From Crambe crambe (lineage: Eukaryota; Porifera; Demospongiae; Poecilosclerida; Crambeidae): 64,000 nt of DNA. The position numbers were made by a program, and so were the translations under genes. Positions 11,770 through 22,271 of this stretch are shown here, in pieces; the first letter of the stretch is position 1, and each line of letters starts with the position of its first letter. The stretch lies in assembly GCA_963924555.1 (NCBI GenBank), contig OZ004596.1:372001-436000 (forward strand), written 5' to 3'. The notes beneath the pieces were generated by a model. It was not told where the DNA came from. It did not search any database and worked only from the letters and a program-made list of their open reading frames with translations.

Positions 11770-12106
11770 ACCCTGTAGTAGGTCAAGACTTCATAGACTG
11801 TCAAGCTAAGAAAGATAAATCAACATAATAAGCTTATCAAAGTGAGATAATGACTAGCTTATATCTAAATAGGTGAAAGAGAAAGTCATTATGGGTAGCT
11901 ATTCTAGTTTCGTAGTACCATATCTACACATATAATCACCTGTTTAGTAGGACACTAATTACCCAGTCGCCCTAATCTTGCCTGATGTTATGTTAGCTGA
12001 CTCAGCTCTTTAGAACTTTTTTGCGAGTTTGCGCATGCTTATTGTTATTAATAATTAATTTAAAAAATTCTAAGGCGTTAGGCACACACATACACAAAGT
12101 GGAGGT

Positions 12107-12922
12107 TAACATGATCTGCTTGGTTGTGGTGAACCTAAAAAATAAGTGAATTCAAGAAAGTAGTTACAGAAGTTATTCAAGCTCACCATAAATGGAGAAA
12201 TTTTGCTGAGAGAATTTATTGTGAAGATGATTCACTGCTTGACAGAGATACTGTCCTACCAGTAAGTCTGAAGCTCTCAGCCGTGCAGTCAGCACAAACC
12301 CATTCCTTGTAACATCTTGAGTTGTTGGTTCTAGCAGCTGGTCCTCATGGAAGAGCTGGATAACTATGTCTGATAGACAAGTGTCGACAATACATTGTAT
12401 GGTAAATAAGTCTCCATTGGCATAGCAAGAAAGGTTAATGTCAGTGGTATTCATTCCAATTGTACCTGTTCAAAATGACAATTAAGTGCAGGCTATTATT
12501 ATTGTGGTAGCTAGGTCAACCTCGTCTACTCACCATTTGCTACTATCAGCGTAATAGGATTCATGGCTTTTCCACTGCTAGGATCACATACATACCTGCC
12601 TGAATCTTTCAGAGTCAGATACTCAAACACATACGTACTTCTCCATGTCCCATTGATACGAATGTCAGTCTGCAAGATTATAGCACTGTTAGATTGAATT
12701 TAAAAAAAAGAAGATTGTATTAAAATATACACTGTTCAACTCTCCAACGCCCGCACCCAGTGTCTTCCTCCATCTTGGGGCAGAATCACCAACTCCAGTA
12801 CAAACCATGACTTCTCTACAGCCTTCTCTAAGATTTAATGAGGCTGAGCCTGGAACAGACACTACTCCTGGACTCCAAAAGATTAGGTAAATCAGCAAGT
12901 TTAGAAAAGATCCCATCTTCAT
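12107..12922 (-). CDS. Secreted two-Ig-domain protein (tandem paralogue A)
   Basis: Signal peptide MKMGSFLNLLIYLIFWSPGVVS, then REGCREVMVCTGVGDSAPRWRK (Ig1 B-C strands). Exon 2 reads YVFEYLTLKDSGRYVCDPSSG (Ig1 F strand). Exon 3 (about 12466-12184) is the second Ig domain (LFTIQCIVDTC and VGQYLCQAVNH). The short last exon adds GSPQPSRSC and a stop at 12107, so there is no membrane anchor. Gene order and exon phases match the paralogue at 13199-14059. The Ig2 exon is nearly identical in DNA between the two copies while the Ig1 exons differ strongly. Function unknown; secreted recognition or decoy roles are speculation. Confidence 0.75.
12185..12466 (-). repeat. Ig2 exon duplicated almost identically at 13271-13552
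   Basis: By eye the ~282-bp block here and the one at 13271-13552 differ at only about 9-10 positions, with roughly the first 200 bp (3' part of the exon) almost unchanged. Flanking introns and the other exons do not align well. This points to recent gene conversion or partial duplication restricted to the Ig2 exon. Confidence 0.85.
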
Positions 12923-13198
12923 CTGACTCTTCTAGCTAGCTAGCAAGCTATGCAACATCTAGCTACCAGTCAACCTATCTCTTCCTTAGAGTTAGTGAGT
13001 GAGAGACCATGAGGCAGTCAGGCTGTCTGTCAGGCCACTGTTAACCACATCCTACTACTAGTTTCTGAATAAGGGGTGTGACAATGACCACATGCTACAA
13101 TAGTAAATACAGAGAATAAAGATAATTAGATAGCTACCCAACAAATCATTGGAACACAGAGGTAATGTTGAGAATTCCTTACAGGAGATTCTTATAGG

Positions 13199-14059
13199 TC
13201 AAGATCTGTGTGATGAACCTAAAGAAAATTGCTACAAGTCAGCTTTAGTGATTTTAAACACTGATTGAGCTCACCATTAATGGAGAAATTTTGCTGAGAG
13301 AATTTATTGTGAAGATGATTCACTGCTTGACAGAGATACTGTCCTACCAGTAAGTCTGAAGCTCTCAGCCGTGCAGTCAGCACAAACCCATTCCTTGTAA
13401 CATCTTGAGTTGTTGGTTCTAGCAGCTGGTCCTCATGGAAGAGCTGGATAACTATGTCTGATAGACAGGTGTCGACAATACATTGTATGGTAAGTAAATC
13501 TCCATTGGTGTAGCGGGAAAGGTTAATGTCAGTGGTCTTCATTCCAATTGCACCTGTTCAATTGATAATCACAACTATTGCCCCTGTTGGCTTCCAGTAG
13601 ACTCACCTTCAGCTACAATGAGTGTGATGCTGTTCATGGTGAATCCACTGATATCACACACATACACGCCTGAATCACTTGGAAGCAAAAACTCAATCAC
13701 ATGTGTACTTCTCCATATCCTGGTAGCACTGGGAATAAGAGTGCTGGTCTGCAGGGATTGGAGCTAATCTTCTGAAATTGAGATACACTGTTCAGAAATA
13801 CTTGAGGACTACTATATGATCCCAAAGTCTTCCTCCACGTTGGGGGATCATTACCGACTCCTGTACAGGCCATGACTTCTCTGCAGCCTTCTCTAACCCT
13901 TAAGGTATTGTCTCGAATAGGCTGCACCTGCAATACTAAAATATTATGCTCACTTTTCTCTTGGTTACAACCAGCCTAGTTACCTGTTTGAGTATGCTCT
14001 GCTCTGGATACTAGTGATGCTAAGACAGTCAGTAATCTTAGCAACGATTCCATCTTCAT
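13199..14059 (-). CDS. Secreted two-Ig-domain protein (tandem paralogue B)
   Basis: Starts at 14059 with signal peptide MKMESLLRLLTVLASLVSRA. Exon 2 reads LRVREGCREVMACTGVGNDPPTWRKTLG (Ig1). Exon 3 reads WRSTHVIEFLLPSDSGVYVCDISGF (Ig1 F strand). Exon 4 (about 13552-13265) is the Ig2 domain (LLTIQCIVDTC and VGQYLCQAVNH), nearly identical to paralogue A. A short terminal exon (GSSHRS, stop at 13199) leaves the product soluble. If the last intron is retained the tail would instead end in LTCSNFL, still without an anchor. Same strand and arrangement as paralogue A; probably a tandem duplication. Confidence 0.75.
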
Positions 14060-15330
14060 CCGAGTTCTGTTTTAGATACACAGTAGCAAACCTTTTTATA
14101 CTGCAGAGAGTGTTCTTTGTCACACCCTAGCTAGCTCCCCACAGTGCATGTTGATGGCAAAAAATGGGCCTGAGTATGAGACCCTTATTAAGGAACAGGC
14201 AGAGATAAAATTATGGGATGTGGTTTAACAGATGGCCTGAGCCAACCTTGCTCACAAATATTTTTTATCGAATAACTAACAAGCATAGATACAGCAACAC
14301 AGGATAGAATAAGATAATAATAAGGAAGTGATAGACTTATTTATTCACCATATAATACAGTGAGTAAAGGACACATTTGGGGACAAGGCATTTTGTTCCT
14401 TATAGGGAGGTTGTCCTTTGGAGGTTGTCCTACCTCTGTTTGCAATTTGGTGCATGCATACAATGGATACATGCGCATGCGTGGCCCATATGTGATGTCA
14501 TTATAATCTTGTACGCGTAAAATGTGGGCGGTACCTCTCTGCACGTGCTCTCTGTGAATAATTAATAGCAGCCTTCCAGAACACAGTGCAGTTACCTCTT
14601 CTAAGTTCGATCTTCTAAGTTCGACCTGCTGATTTAAAACAGCTGAACCATATCTAGAACGGTCGATTTTGCACTCGGGCGAAAGAACATCAGTTCTCGG
14701 GAGGTTTCTTTGCATAAATTAGCTGGTAAGCTTGATAGCTAGCTAATGAAAAAAGGAGTGCCTCACTTAGCAAGCTAATTCGAATCAGGGTGTTACTAAG
14801 TCCCTTTCAGTGTATGTATACTGGGGAGAATAGATCAGCCCAGCCAGGTGTAGTTACTGGAGAGTCTATTAAGCTCTCATAGTGTACTGGTGATTTAACT
14901 AATGCCACCATTTGAAAGGTAGTGATTTTCTGTTGAATATGATAAGTGATTGGTGTTATGACGTGCTTTCTTGGTGACTGTTCTGTTTGTTCCAACTCTC
15001 TGGTGTTCTTTTTCATGTTCTTACTGGATCTCCCTCACTTCCTGACTTGGTGTAAATTTCATGGCTACTGAACTTGGTGCAAATTGTTCTGTGTTTGTCC
15101 ATGGCCCATGTGGATGAGGTCAAAAAGTCTCTCTGATTTTTTTGACACTTATTTTTGTGTTGCTAATTTGGCATATTATTCACGCTCAACTTCCTGTGTC
15201 AAGATCATATTCTCTCAGAAATGACTGTCATTAAATTGAGAGAGCACTAACAAACCTCTGAGCTGTATCTTTTCAAGGTGTCTGGTAACACTTTTTTTTT
15301 TTTGCTTTTGTGTGTGCAGACTACTCTAAG
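14060..15330. other. Intergenic region with a truncated MITE copy and promoter-like CpG/NRF1 motif
   Basis: Contains a partial copy of the TA-flanked element (14358 to about 14436), an NRF1-like TGCGCATGCG (14472-14481) and a small direct repeat TTCTAAGTTCGA at 14599-14622. A GTGTGCAG acceptor-like site just before 15320 suggests a 5' UTR intron for the next plus-strand gene. The minus-strand open frame at 14341-14715 overlaps the repeat and is not called. Confidence 0.5.
14358..14436 (+). mobile_element. Truncated copy of a TA-flanked MITE-like element
   Basis: Begins TA-CAGTGAGTAAAGGACAC and shares the inner blocks (TTTTGT near-match, GGGAGGTTGTCC) with the copies at 39325 and 48548. The far terminal repeat is not recognisable. 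Confidence 0.6.
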
Positions 15331-17793
15331 ATGATAAAGCATCTAGTCTCTTGCTCTCGGACTGTTCTGGAATCAGCTAGGTGCGTTGTTATTTTCCTCA
15401 TCTTGACAACAATTTTGGGAGGATGCCGGGCACAAGACTACAATATTACAGTAGACAGTAAGTAAGATCATCAGTAAGTAAGACTAGTTCCATCATTCAG
15501 TAAGACTAGTTCCAGCATCAGTAAGTAGAATATGGCTGTGTCATGTCTTGTTAGTTTAAGAAAGTAGTTATTTATGGATACAAAAAGACACTACTCATTT
15601 ATCATTCTGCTAGTTAGAATATCGACAATTCAATGGAAACCTCCTCCCCTACTCTCTCCCTTCCCCATCCCCTCTCCTCTCTTCTCTCTTGCCCCTCGCC
15701 TCTGCTCTCTTGTCCATCCCCCTCTACTCTCTTGTCCCTCCCCTCTACTTTCTTGCCCCTCCCTTCTCTCTTGCCCCTCCCCTCTGCTCTATTGTCCATC
15801 CCCTCTACTTTCTTGCCCCTCCCTTCTCTCTTGCCCCTCCCCTCTCTCTTGCCCCTCCCCTCTCTCTTGCCCCTCCCCTCTGCTCTCTTGTCCATCCTGG
15901 CTACTTTCTTGCCCCTCCCCTCTGCTCTCTTGTCCATCCCCCTCTACTTTCTTGCCCCTCCCCTCTGCTCTATTGTCCATCCCCCTCTACCCTCTTGTCC
16001 CTCCCCTCTGCTCTATTGTCCACCCCCCTCTACCCTCTTATCCCTCCCCTCTGCTCTATTGTCCACCCCCCTCTACCCTCTTGTCCCTCCCTTCCATTCC
16101 AGTATACAATAGGAGTGGAAGTGTTATAATCCCTGACAGAGCAGACTACTTGATTGTAACTGCTAAAACTCCCATTAATATTGCTAATGTTACTATCATC
16201 ACTTCAAATGACCCTGATTTTGTCATTAGGGTGGACAATATCACGGTGAGTTCTTACCCAGGGGGTTAGTTTGGTGTCATGTGATTGTCATGTGATTGTA
16301 GTGTGAGGCCGAGGTGTGCTCTCTGAGTTTGGTTGATACGCATGTCGACTTGAATGCTACCATCCGCCTCTTCTTCACCAATGGCACTCATATTCAGATT
16401 TTGAACGTCACCATCAAAGAATACTGTAAGATATCAAACTACTTGGCAAATAGTGATAATGGTAGCTTCTCTCTCCTTCCCCAGTGGATGCTGCTTGTAG
16501 AGACTTCAATATGCCCCAGAAGTTTCAAGCGGACCCGAGGGTGACCACCTACAACTTCAGCTGCATTCCACATATTCCTCCTGAAGTAAATGCAACTGAT
16601 CCAATGATTGTGTGGAGAAAATTTCGGCTGCATGAAGAGGTTGAGAAGTTCCAGCGAAATGGTGTAGGATTTGAAGATAAAATAGTTACTACTAGTGGTT
16701 TGTTCAGTATCACCAGTAATGGTGAAATCTTCAATGTAACCAATGATAGGAACCGAAACCATCTGGCCTTCTACTATGTTCCCAGTTTCAACCTGTCCAA
16801 TTTTGCCAGAGAATTAGTCACAGCAGAGTCAATTATTTATGGTGAGCTTATGAGTGTAGTAAGTGACCTGGTATCTAGTACAGATGTCTAGTAGCTCCTC
16901 CCCCTCCTCCTCGATGTTTAAGAGAGAAGTCGCCATGCTTCAATGTTTTATGTAACATACTTTGGTCTCTATTGAATGCAGTTGAACCCTTCATCACCTC
17001 TCCACATATGGAATTCTCCGTTGAGATCATCTTCTATGATGATAATCCTAGATTGAACATAACCAATTTGCATTGTGAGACGTTTTCCTTCCCTCCGGCT
17101 CGAGTGACGTGGGTGCTCAGTAGTCATGACATCTTCCCCAAGGGGGTGAATCTCTCAGAACTCCCTGCACAGAGAAATGGCGGTCGCTTCAGTACTATGG
17201 ATACAGGCAATATCACGGAAGTCACACTTACTTTCAATGGACAGTTGATCTTGACTAACTTGACATATGATGATGACGGGTTCTTTACATGCTTTGTAAC
17301 AAATGAATTTTTAACAATCAGTTCAGCAGTCCGAGTGCGTGTGAAGAGTGAGTTAGTAACAATGAGCTAAGAACACCATGTAGTCCTGTGACTGTTCTCT
17401 TGTACGTGTTCAGGTCATTTGCGTCCACTGTGGCCAGCCATTGGAATCATGGCAGTCATCCTCTTAATGAGCATCTTCATGCTTAGTCATTTACTGGTTG
17501 ACAAGTTCATTGAAAAGAGAAGGGAGAAGAAGAACTATCCCCTTGGTAGGTCTGCGGTTCCAATTAAAGCATACCATTTATAGCTTTGTACATTCTAGTT
17601 GCAGAAGATACAGATAATGGCCAGCAACTATCTCCAATGTAAGTGCTGGCATGTTTTAATGATTGTACTCGATTGTGCATTATTTAGTGTTCACGCACCC
17701 AATGCACATAACAGTAGCAAAGGAGTGCACCACCATAATCAAGTCAAGAGACTCTCGTCAGCCAAGCCATTGCTAGAAGAATCGACTTTATGA
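15331..17793 (+). CDS. Type I membrane Ig-domain protein, basigin/neuroplastin-like
   Basis: Starts MIKHLVSCSRTVLESARCVVIFLILTTILGG (signal peptide) then AQDYNITVD. Following exons: 16103-16245 (IYNRSGSVIIPDRADYL); about 16301-16424 (CEAEVCSLSLVDTHV); about 16484-16841, a Cys-containing domain with many N-glycosylation sites; and about 16981-17347, an Ig domain with CETFSFPPARVTWVLS and DDDGFFTCFVTNEF. A membrane segment (LRPLWPAIGIMAVILLMSIFMLSHLL) is followed at once by basic EKRREKK and a short tail ending KPLLEESTL. The proline-tryptophan entry to the membrane and the EKRR stop-transfer recall basigin/neuroplastin, but the Glu those have inside the membrane is absent. I therefore call only a basigin-like architecture. 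It lies next to three other Ig genes on the opposite strand. Confidence 0.75.
15645..16102 (+). repeat. Pyrimidine-only minisatellite ending at a 3' splice site
   Basis: About 450 bp of imperfect tandem units built from CTCTTGTCCATCCCC and CTCTTGCCCCTCCC, almost purely C and T on the plus strand. It runs directly into the acceptor ATTCCAG of the Ig receptor's second coding exon, so it forms a greatly extended polypyrimidine tract. It opens long spurious frames in all three plus frames. Confidence 0.9.
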
Positions 17794-18057
17794 TAGATGG
17801 AAAGATAGAAAACATTGGATTTTTTTTTCCTTTTTTTTTTTTCTCTCCAGTACAAATTATTTTGTGTGCGTGTCTTTATGTATATGCCTGCAGGCCGGGA
17901 AGCCTTGCCTAGTGTATCCACATGTCGTATGCTCTAGTCTCAATCTTTTATAATAACTCTTTTTTTTAATGATTTAGTGACTTCTGTGATCATGCTCTTT
18001 TCAACACATATTAGTTGAGCTGGTAAGGGACGTCACCTGGCACGCCCCTCTTTCAAA

Positions 18058-18805
18058 ATGCAGACTTTTGTATGGTTGTTTTTGTTGTGTTTTCTTCCTT
18101 TGCTGCCTTCCCTAAACGCCAAGAAGGGCAAAAAGCTAGAGGAGATAGTAAGATTCGACGTGAAACCAACGGGACAGGTTGCACACCAAACAATAAAATT
18201 AGTGAGTGTGTGATATTAAAAGATAGCTAGCTAGTCCAAGGTTTATCAATATTTCAAATAGGAGAATGGAGTGACTTGTGTGTTTACATACTCAACAGTT
18301 GGTGGGACCAATGAAGTGAGTTGGTGTCTGACTTTTGCTTGTGTATTTCAGTTTTTATATCCACAGGAATGGTCCATTGTCCTTAGGAAATCGCAGAAGA
18401 ATGCTTACACTTGCACTGTTGAGAGGTGTGTGTAAGCAGCCATGTAGATATTTATGTCAATACCGAGGTGTTTTTCTTAGGCCAGAGCAAGCATCATATC
18501 TCTACTTCATGAGCTTTGCTCTGTCAGTATTGGAACACAATGTTTTGAAGGCTGAAGTCTTTGTGAGTTCAACAATTTCATTATTATTATTATAATAATT
18601 GTCATTGGGGGAAAAGGATAACTCTGGAGCACTGCTTCAAGATGAGGAATTTATCATAACCGAGGATTTGAAATCAGGTAAATCAAAGATCTACATAATG
18701 GCCACCACCTCATTCACAATACTACTTTTTTCCTCTGCAGTGCAACACAAAGAGAATGGCTTTAAATCAAACTTGGCAAAAGCAATATTAGTAGCTAAAA
18801 ATTAA
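18058..18805 (+). CDS. MYDGF: Myeloid-derived growth factor homologue
   Basis: MYDGF is a small beta-sandwich protein of the secretory pathway. Signal peptide MQTFVWLFLLCFLPLLPSLNA; then VRFDVKPTGQVAHQ, CVFTYSTVGGTNEEW (matching the family motif CMFTYASQGGTNEQW), YTCTVERP (human FTCTIWRP), SYLYFMSF and EEFIITEDLKSG, with terminal FKSNLAKAILVAKN. Six short exons joined by GT-AG introns; frames checked by hand. The start follows an unspliced leader and is fixed by the signal peptide. Vertebrate MYDGF ends in RTEL, an ER-retention signal; this protein stops at AKN, so retention by that route is not expected. The neighbour SSR2 is convergent, 152 bp away. Confidence 0.93.
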
Positions 18806-18957
18806 TTCCCAAGGATCTCTAGGTGCTCACATTAAATACTTCATACTAATAAAAGTTACAAAAAATGAATTCATGAGACTCCAGATGATGGTGTTTTACA
18901 ATTCATAATAATAGTAGATCAAAAATAAAAGCTACACCTAAAAGGAAGAGGATTAAA

Positions 18958-19947
18958 CTATGCCTTCTTCAGTTTGAGCTTCTCGTATTTTGAATAGCTG
19001 CGGTACCAGAGGAAGAGAGGCAGGAGAATGGTTGGTGCACTCATGGCCACAAATGCAAGCCAGTCAATCTGCCAATTAAAAGTCAAAGGTCAAGGATACC
19101 TTTTGGAGTGTGCTTTTATTGGAGTTCAAAATGGTTCATTGTTGCTAATTCAGCCCACCATGGTTACACATACAAACTACCATGGTTACTTTGTGTACTA
19201 ATTGAGCCTACCAAATGATCCTCGTGTTTGCGTGAGAAGATGTCGTAAGATATGACCTGGACAACACCTGGGGCACTGCTGAATCCCGTCTACACATACA
19301 GACATGAAGACACAAGTAAACACACTTGACTACACAGCCAGGACAAAACATGAAACACTGCCAAATATTTGCTCACAATTTGCTTGTTTTCTGGGGAGTA
19401 GTAGGTGATTCGAGCCCATGATACATTGAAGAAGCCAGCAGCACGAGGCTTCATGATAACTATGTGCGAGACATTAGTACTTCTGTTGACCAAATGTCAA
19501 GGATCAATGACTCCCCACTAATGTTAAATACTCAAGAGGGGGCATTAAAAAGGATACGGGTTTACTCTGTCCCACTTGACTGTTAACAATCCTTGAATAT
19601 TTTCAAACTCTTCTTCAGGGAAAGTTTCATCTTCCAGCATCACTGACTGTGCCACACTGAGACATAGCTATTATGACCTCTTGCAACATACTCCAATTGA
19701 AGCCCACCTTGTGCCAATATTGTAGATAGCATACTGGAGGGTGAGATCCTTCCCTTCTACTATATGCTCATTGAGGATCTTCTTGGATATCAGTAGTTGA
19801 GGACTGGCACAGACGAATGACAGGGTCAGTGCCAGCAATAACAACTACACGGGGAAAAAAAGCTTATTCAGCAACCAGTTAACTCGGAAACTTAAAGATC
19901 ACGCTTAGTTCAGCGGACTAAGGACTCACCCTTAGTGTCTTGGCCAT
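18958..19947 (-). CDS. SSR2: Translocon-associated protein subunit beta (TRAP-beta)
   Basis: Subunit of the TRAP complex beside Sec61 in the ER membrane, assisting protein translocation. Exon 1 is MAKTL plus one split codon (19947-19931), followed by LLLLALTLSFVCA (signal peptide). The lumenal domain reads PQLLISKKILNEHIVEGKDLTLQYAIYNIG, then FENIQGLLTVKWDRV, NVSHIVIMKPRAAGFFNVSWARITYY and APGVVQVISYDIFSRK. One membrane helix (WLAFVAMSAPTILLPLFLWY) and a basic cytosolic tail SKYEKLKLKKA end at 18958. Length and tail match animal TRAP-beta. Confidence 0.95.
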
Positions 19948-20144
19948 AGCGAGCTCAAGTCGATCGCTTGTTGTTGTGAATACACTTTGAGCCTTACCAC
20001 AAAGGCTCGCTGCAATCCACGTGTACTCGCCCAAAGGGTTAAAGTTAAACCTAATTTTAACCCTTTCAGTGATGACGACCATCACCATTTTCATGTAGCT
20101 ATTTATAATACAAGGAGCTGGAGGCACACAGCAGAACTGCAGCA
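19948..20144. promoter_or_regulatory. Shared promoter between SSR2 and the G-beta-5-like gene
   Basis: 197 bp separate the divergent start codons. Two imperfect inverted segments (GGGTTAAAGTTAAACC...TTTTAACCC around 20035-20067) lie in the middle. No TATA box is obvious. Confidence 0.45.
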
Positions 20145-22078
20145 ATGTCACAGGCTAAAGTACAGGGGAGTGAAAGAAGTCAGTCTTCCAACGTTGCTGA
20201 AGATCACTCAGGCTTATTGCGTGAAGTGAGTGAGCTTAAAGAGACCATAAGATTGGATAAGAGCAAGACTCTGGATGATGACAGTGAGTTTGTTCTTTTG
20301 ATGGCTAAACTATTGAGTGTGAAATATTTGTGCATTAGTGAATACTATATGTCAGAAAGAGGAAGAAATTTCTCTTCTTTCTCCAATTATGAACATGAAG
20401 TGCCGGAAGATACTGAAAGGTCATCGAGGAAGAATGTTGCATTTTGATTGGTCTCCAGACAAGAGCCATGTGATCACAGCTGGACAGGTGCATATGTAGA
20501 ATTAATCGCAATGCAAAATTCATTTAAACTCATTTATCTGCAGGACGGATATGCTTTAATATGGAATGCCTTTACGGGTCAAAAGGAGATTATGATTCAG
20601 ACCACATCTCCCTGGGTCTTGGCATGTGCATTTGCTCCCTCTACCACTTTGGTAGCATGTGGGTAAGTATATAGTGATTTTAAGTGATCTCTCTTTAATT
20701 CTTTTTCTTTGATGTAGTGGTTTGGAGAACCAGTGTTCCATCTACAAGGTGGACAAACGTTTCAGCAACAGTGACGATAAGGCAGCACGCATCAGCCTTC
20801 CAACTAAGACTCTGGCTCAGCACTCCAAATACATCTCCCATTGCTTCTTCTTCGGTTCAGACCAGCAGTTGCTCACGTCCAGTGCTGACTCCACATGCGG
20901 TCTCTGGGATTTGGAGAAGAATTCAGAGCCCGTACAGATGTTCACAGGTCATGAAATGGAGGTCCTTGGGTGAGTAATTCACATCAACATTTAGCTGCTT
21001 CACTTGAAAGAGTTTATTCATCTCCTCCCCTCAGACTTTCAGTTCATCCTCGAGATCCATACACTGTTTTTGCATCAGGAGTAAGACCCTTATAATTATG
21101 TACATTATTTGCTTATCAATTTTACTTCCACTGTGTGTATGTTGTGTGTCTGAAGAGCCGTGATCACTCCACTTGCATTTGGGATGTTCGAACTGGACGA
21201 TGTGTGATGAAATTTGACAATCAGGAGTCAGAAGTGAATGCAGTGAAGTTCTTCCCCAGTGGAGAGGCTGTGGCAGCTGCAGGCAATGATGGAATGGTGA
21301 GAAATCAGTACAAAATTGGGAGGATAAGAGTAATATGAATCACTCTGTGTGTTGCACTATCTCTTGACTTGCCAACACCACTCAATCTTAAAAGAACTGG
21401 TGCTAAAGTCTCCCTGTGGGATACCAAAAAACTCCCATGTGAAATAAAAAGTTCCTAACAGCTTGAAGGGACTCTTTCCACATCAACTTTTTTCTCTGTG
21501 GTGACATTTTCTAAGGAATCTTCCACAGAAGAAAGCATTCTTGTGTGTAGGAACCTTTTGCACGCTTCCATTGATCTCAGGATTTTGTGAAGGAGAGGTC
21601 TGGGGTGGATCTTGTAAAGGGAGAGGTCTGGGGTGTATTTATCTCCTTCCTCCTTTAGATTCACTTGTATGACCTTCGAGCTGATCAGGAGCTGAGGCTC
21701 TACTCCAAGCCCAGCATTGTTTTTGGGGCATCAGCTGTTGACTTCTCTATCAGTGGACGTGTCATGTTTGCAGGCTATGATGATTACTGTGTACGAGCTT
21801 GGGATGTCCTTAAGGTCAGCAGCTATTTACCCAATCCACTTATATATAGCTTGATATAGCAATGACGTTTGCATAATTGGATTTCTCTCTCCAGGGCACC
21901 CACCTGACTTACTGGCAACTCCACCAAGACAGGGTGAGTAACTTGCTTGTGTCTCCAGATGGAACTGCTCTGGGAACGTCCAGCTGGGATGGAACACTGC
22001 GTGTAAGTTTCTTGTTGGTTTAATGATGTGTGTCCTTCATTCCTTTGTTTTTGCAGATATTGGCTTAAAAGCATTTCA
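20145..22078 (+). CDS. GNB5: Guanine nucleotide-binding protein subunit beta-5-like (seven WD40 repeats)
   Basis: G-beta-5 pairs with R7-family RGS proteins rather than ordinary G-gamma. An N-terminal helix ([23 protein letters not shown]) splices at 20283|20356 into [51 protein letters not shown]. Then [80 protein letters not shown] and the diagnostic [39 protein letters not shown], closest to G-beta-5 ([29 protein letters not shown]). It ends [11 protein letters not shown]; the last exon has only four codons. The 21300-21660 intron is long for this gene and holds nothing I recognise. Confidence 0.92.
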
Positions 22079-22271
22079 ATCTCAGAGAAATCACAGTAGT
22101 TTTTAAACTTGGTGTATTTGTGTGATTGTGTGACTCATCATTTACTTCACTAACTTTGAAATGATCATAATTATTGTGTGACTCATCCATAAATCATTGC
22201 TTAACTGACTTCGGAAATGATCACTAAAGTTAAAAACCACTTTTGGTACAAATTTTGAACTCCACGTGGCA
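22079..22271. other. Short intergenic region, tandem genes
   Basis: 193 bp between GNB5 and NOL6 with two imperfect copies of TGTGTGACTCATC and AATGATCA-type words. NOL6 promoter by position; no recognised motif. Confidence 0.35.

Noticed and set aside
14341..14715. 124-codon minus-strand frame
   Set aside because: Overlaps a MITE fragment and promoter-like CpG sequence; no protein similarity.
15574..16269. Long Pro/Leu/Ser-rich open frames on both strands
   Set aside because: Produced by the C/T minisatellite, which keeps every frame free of stops; only the part after 16102 is a real exon.
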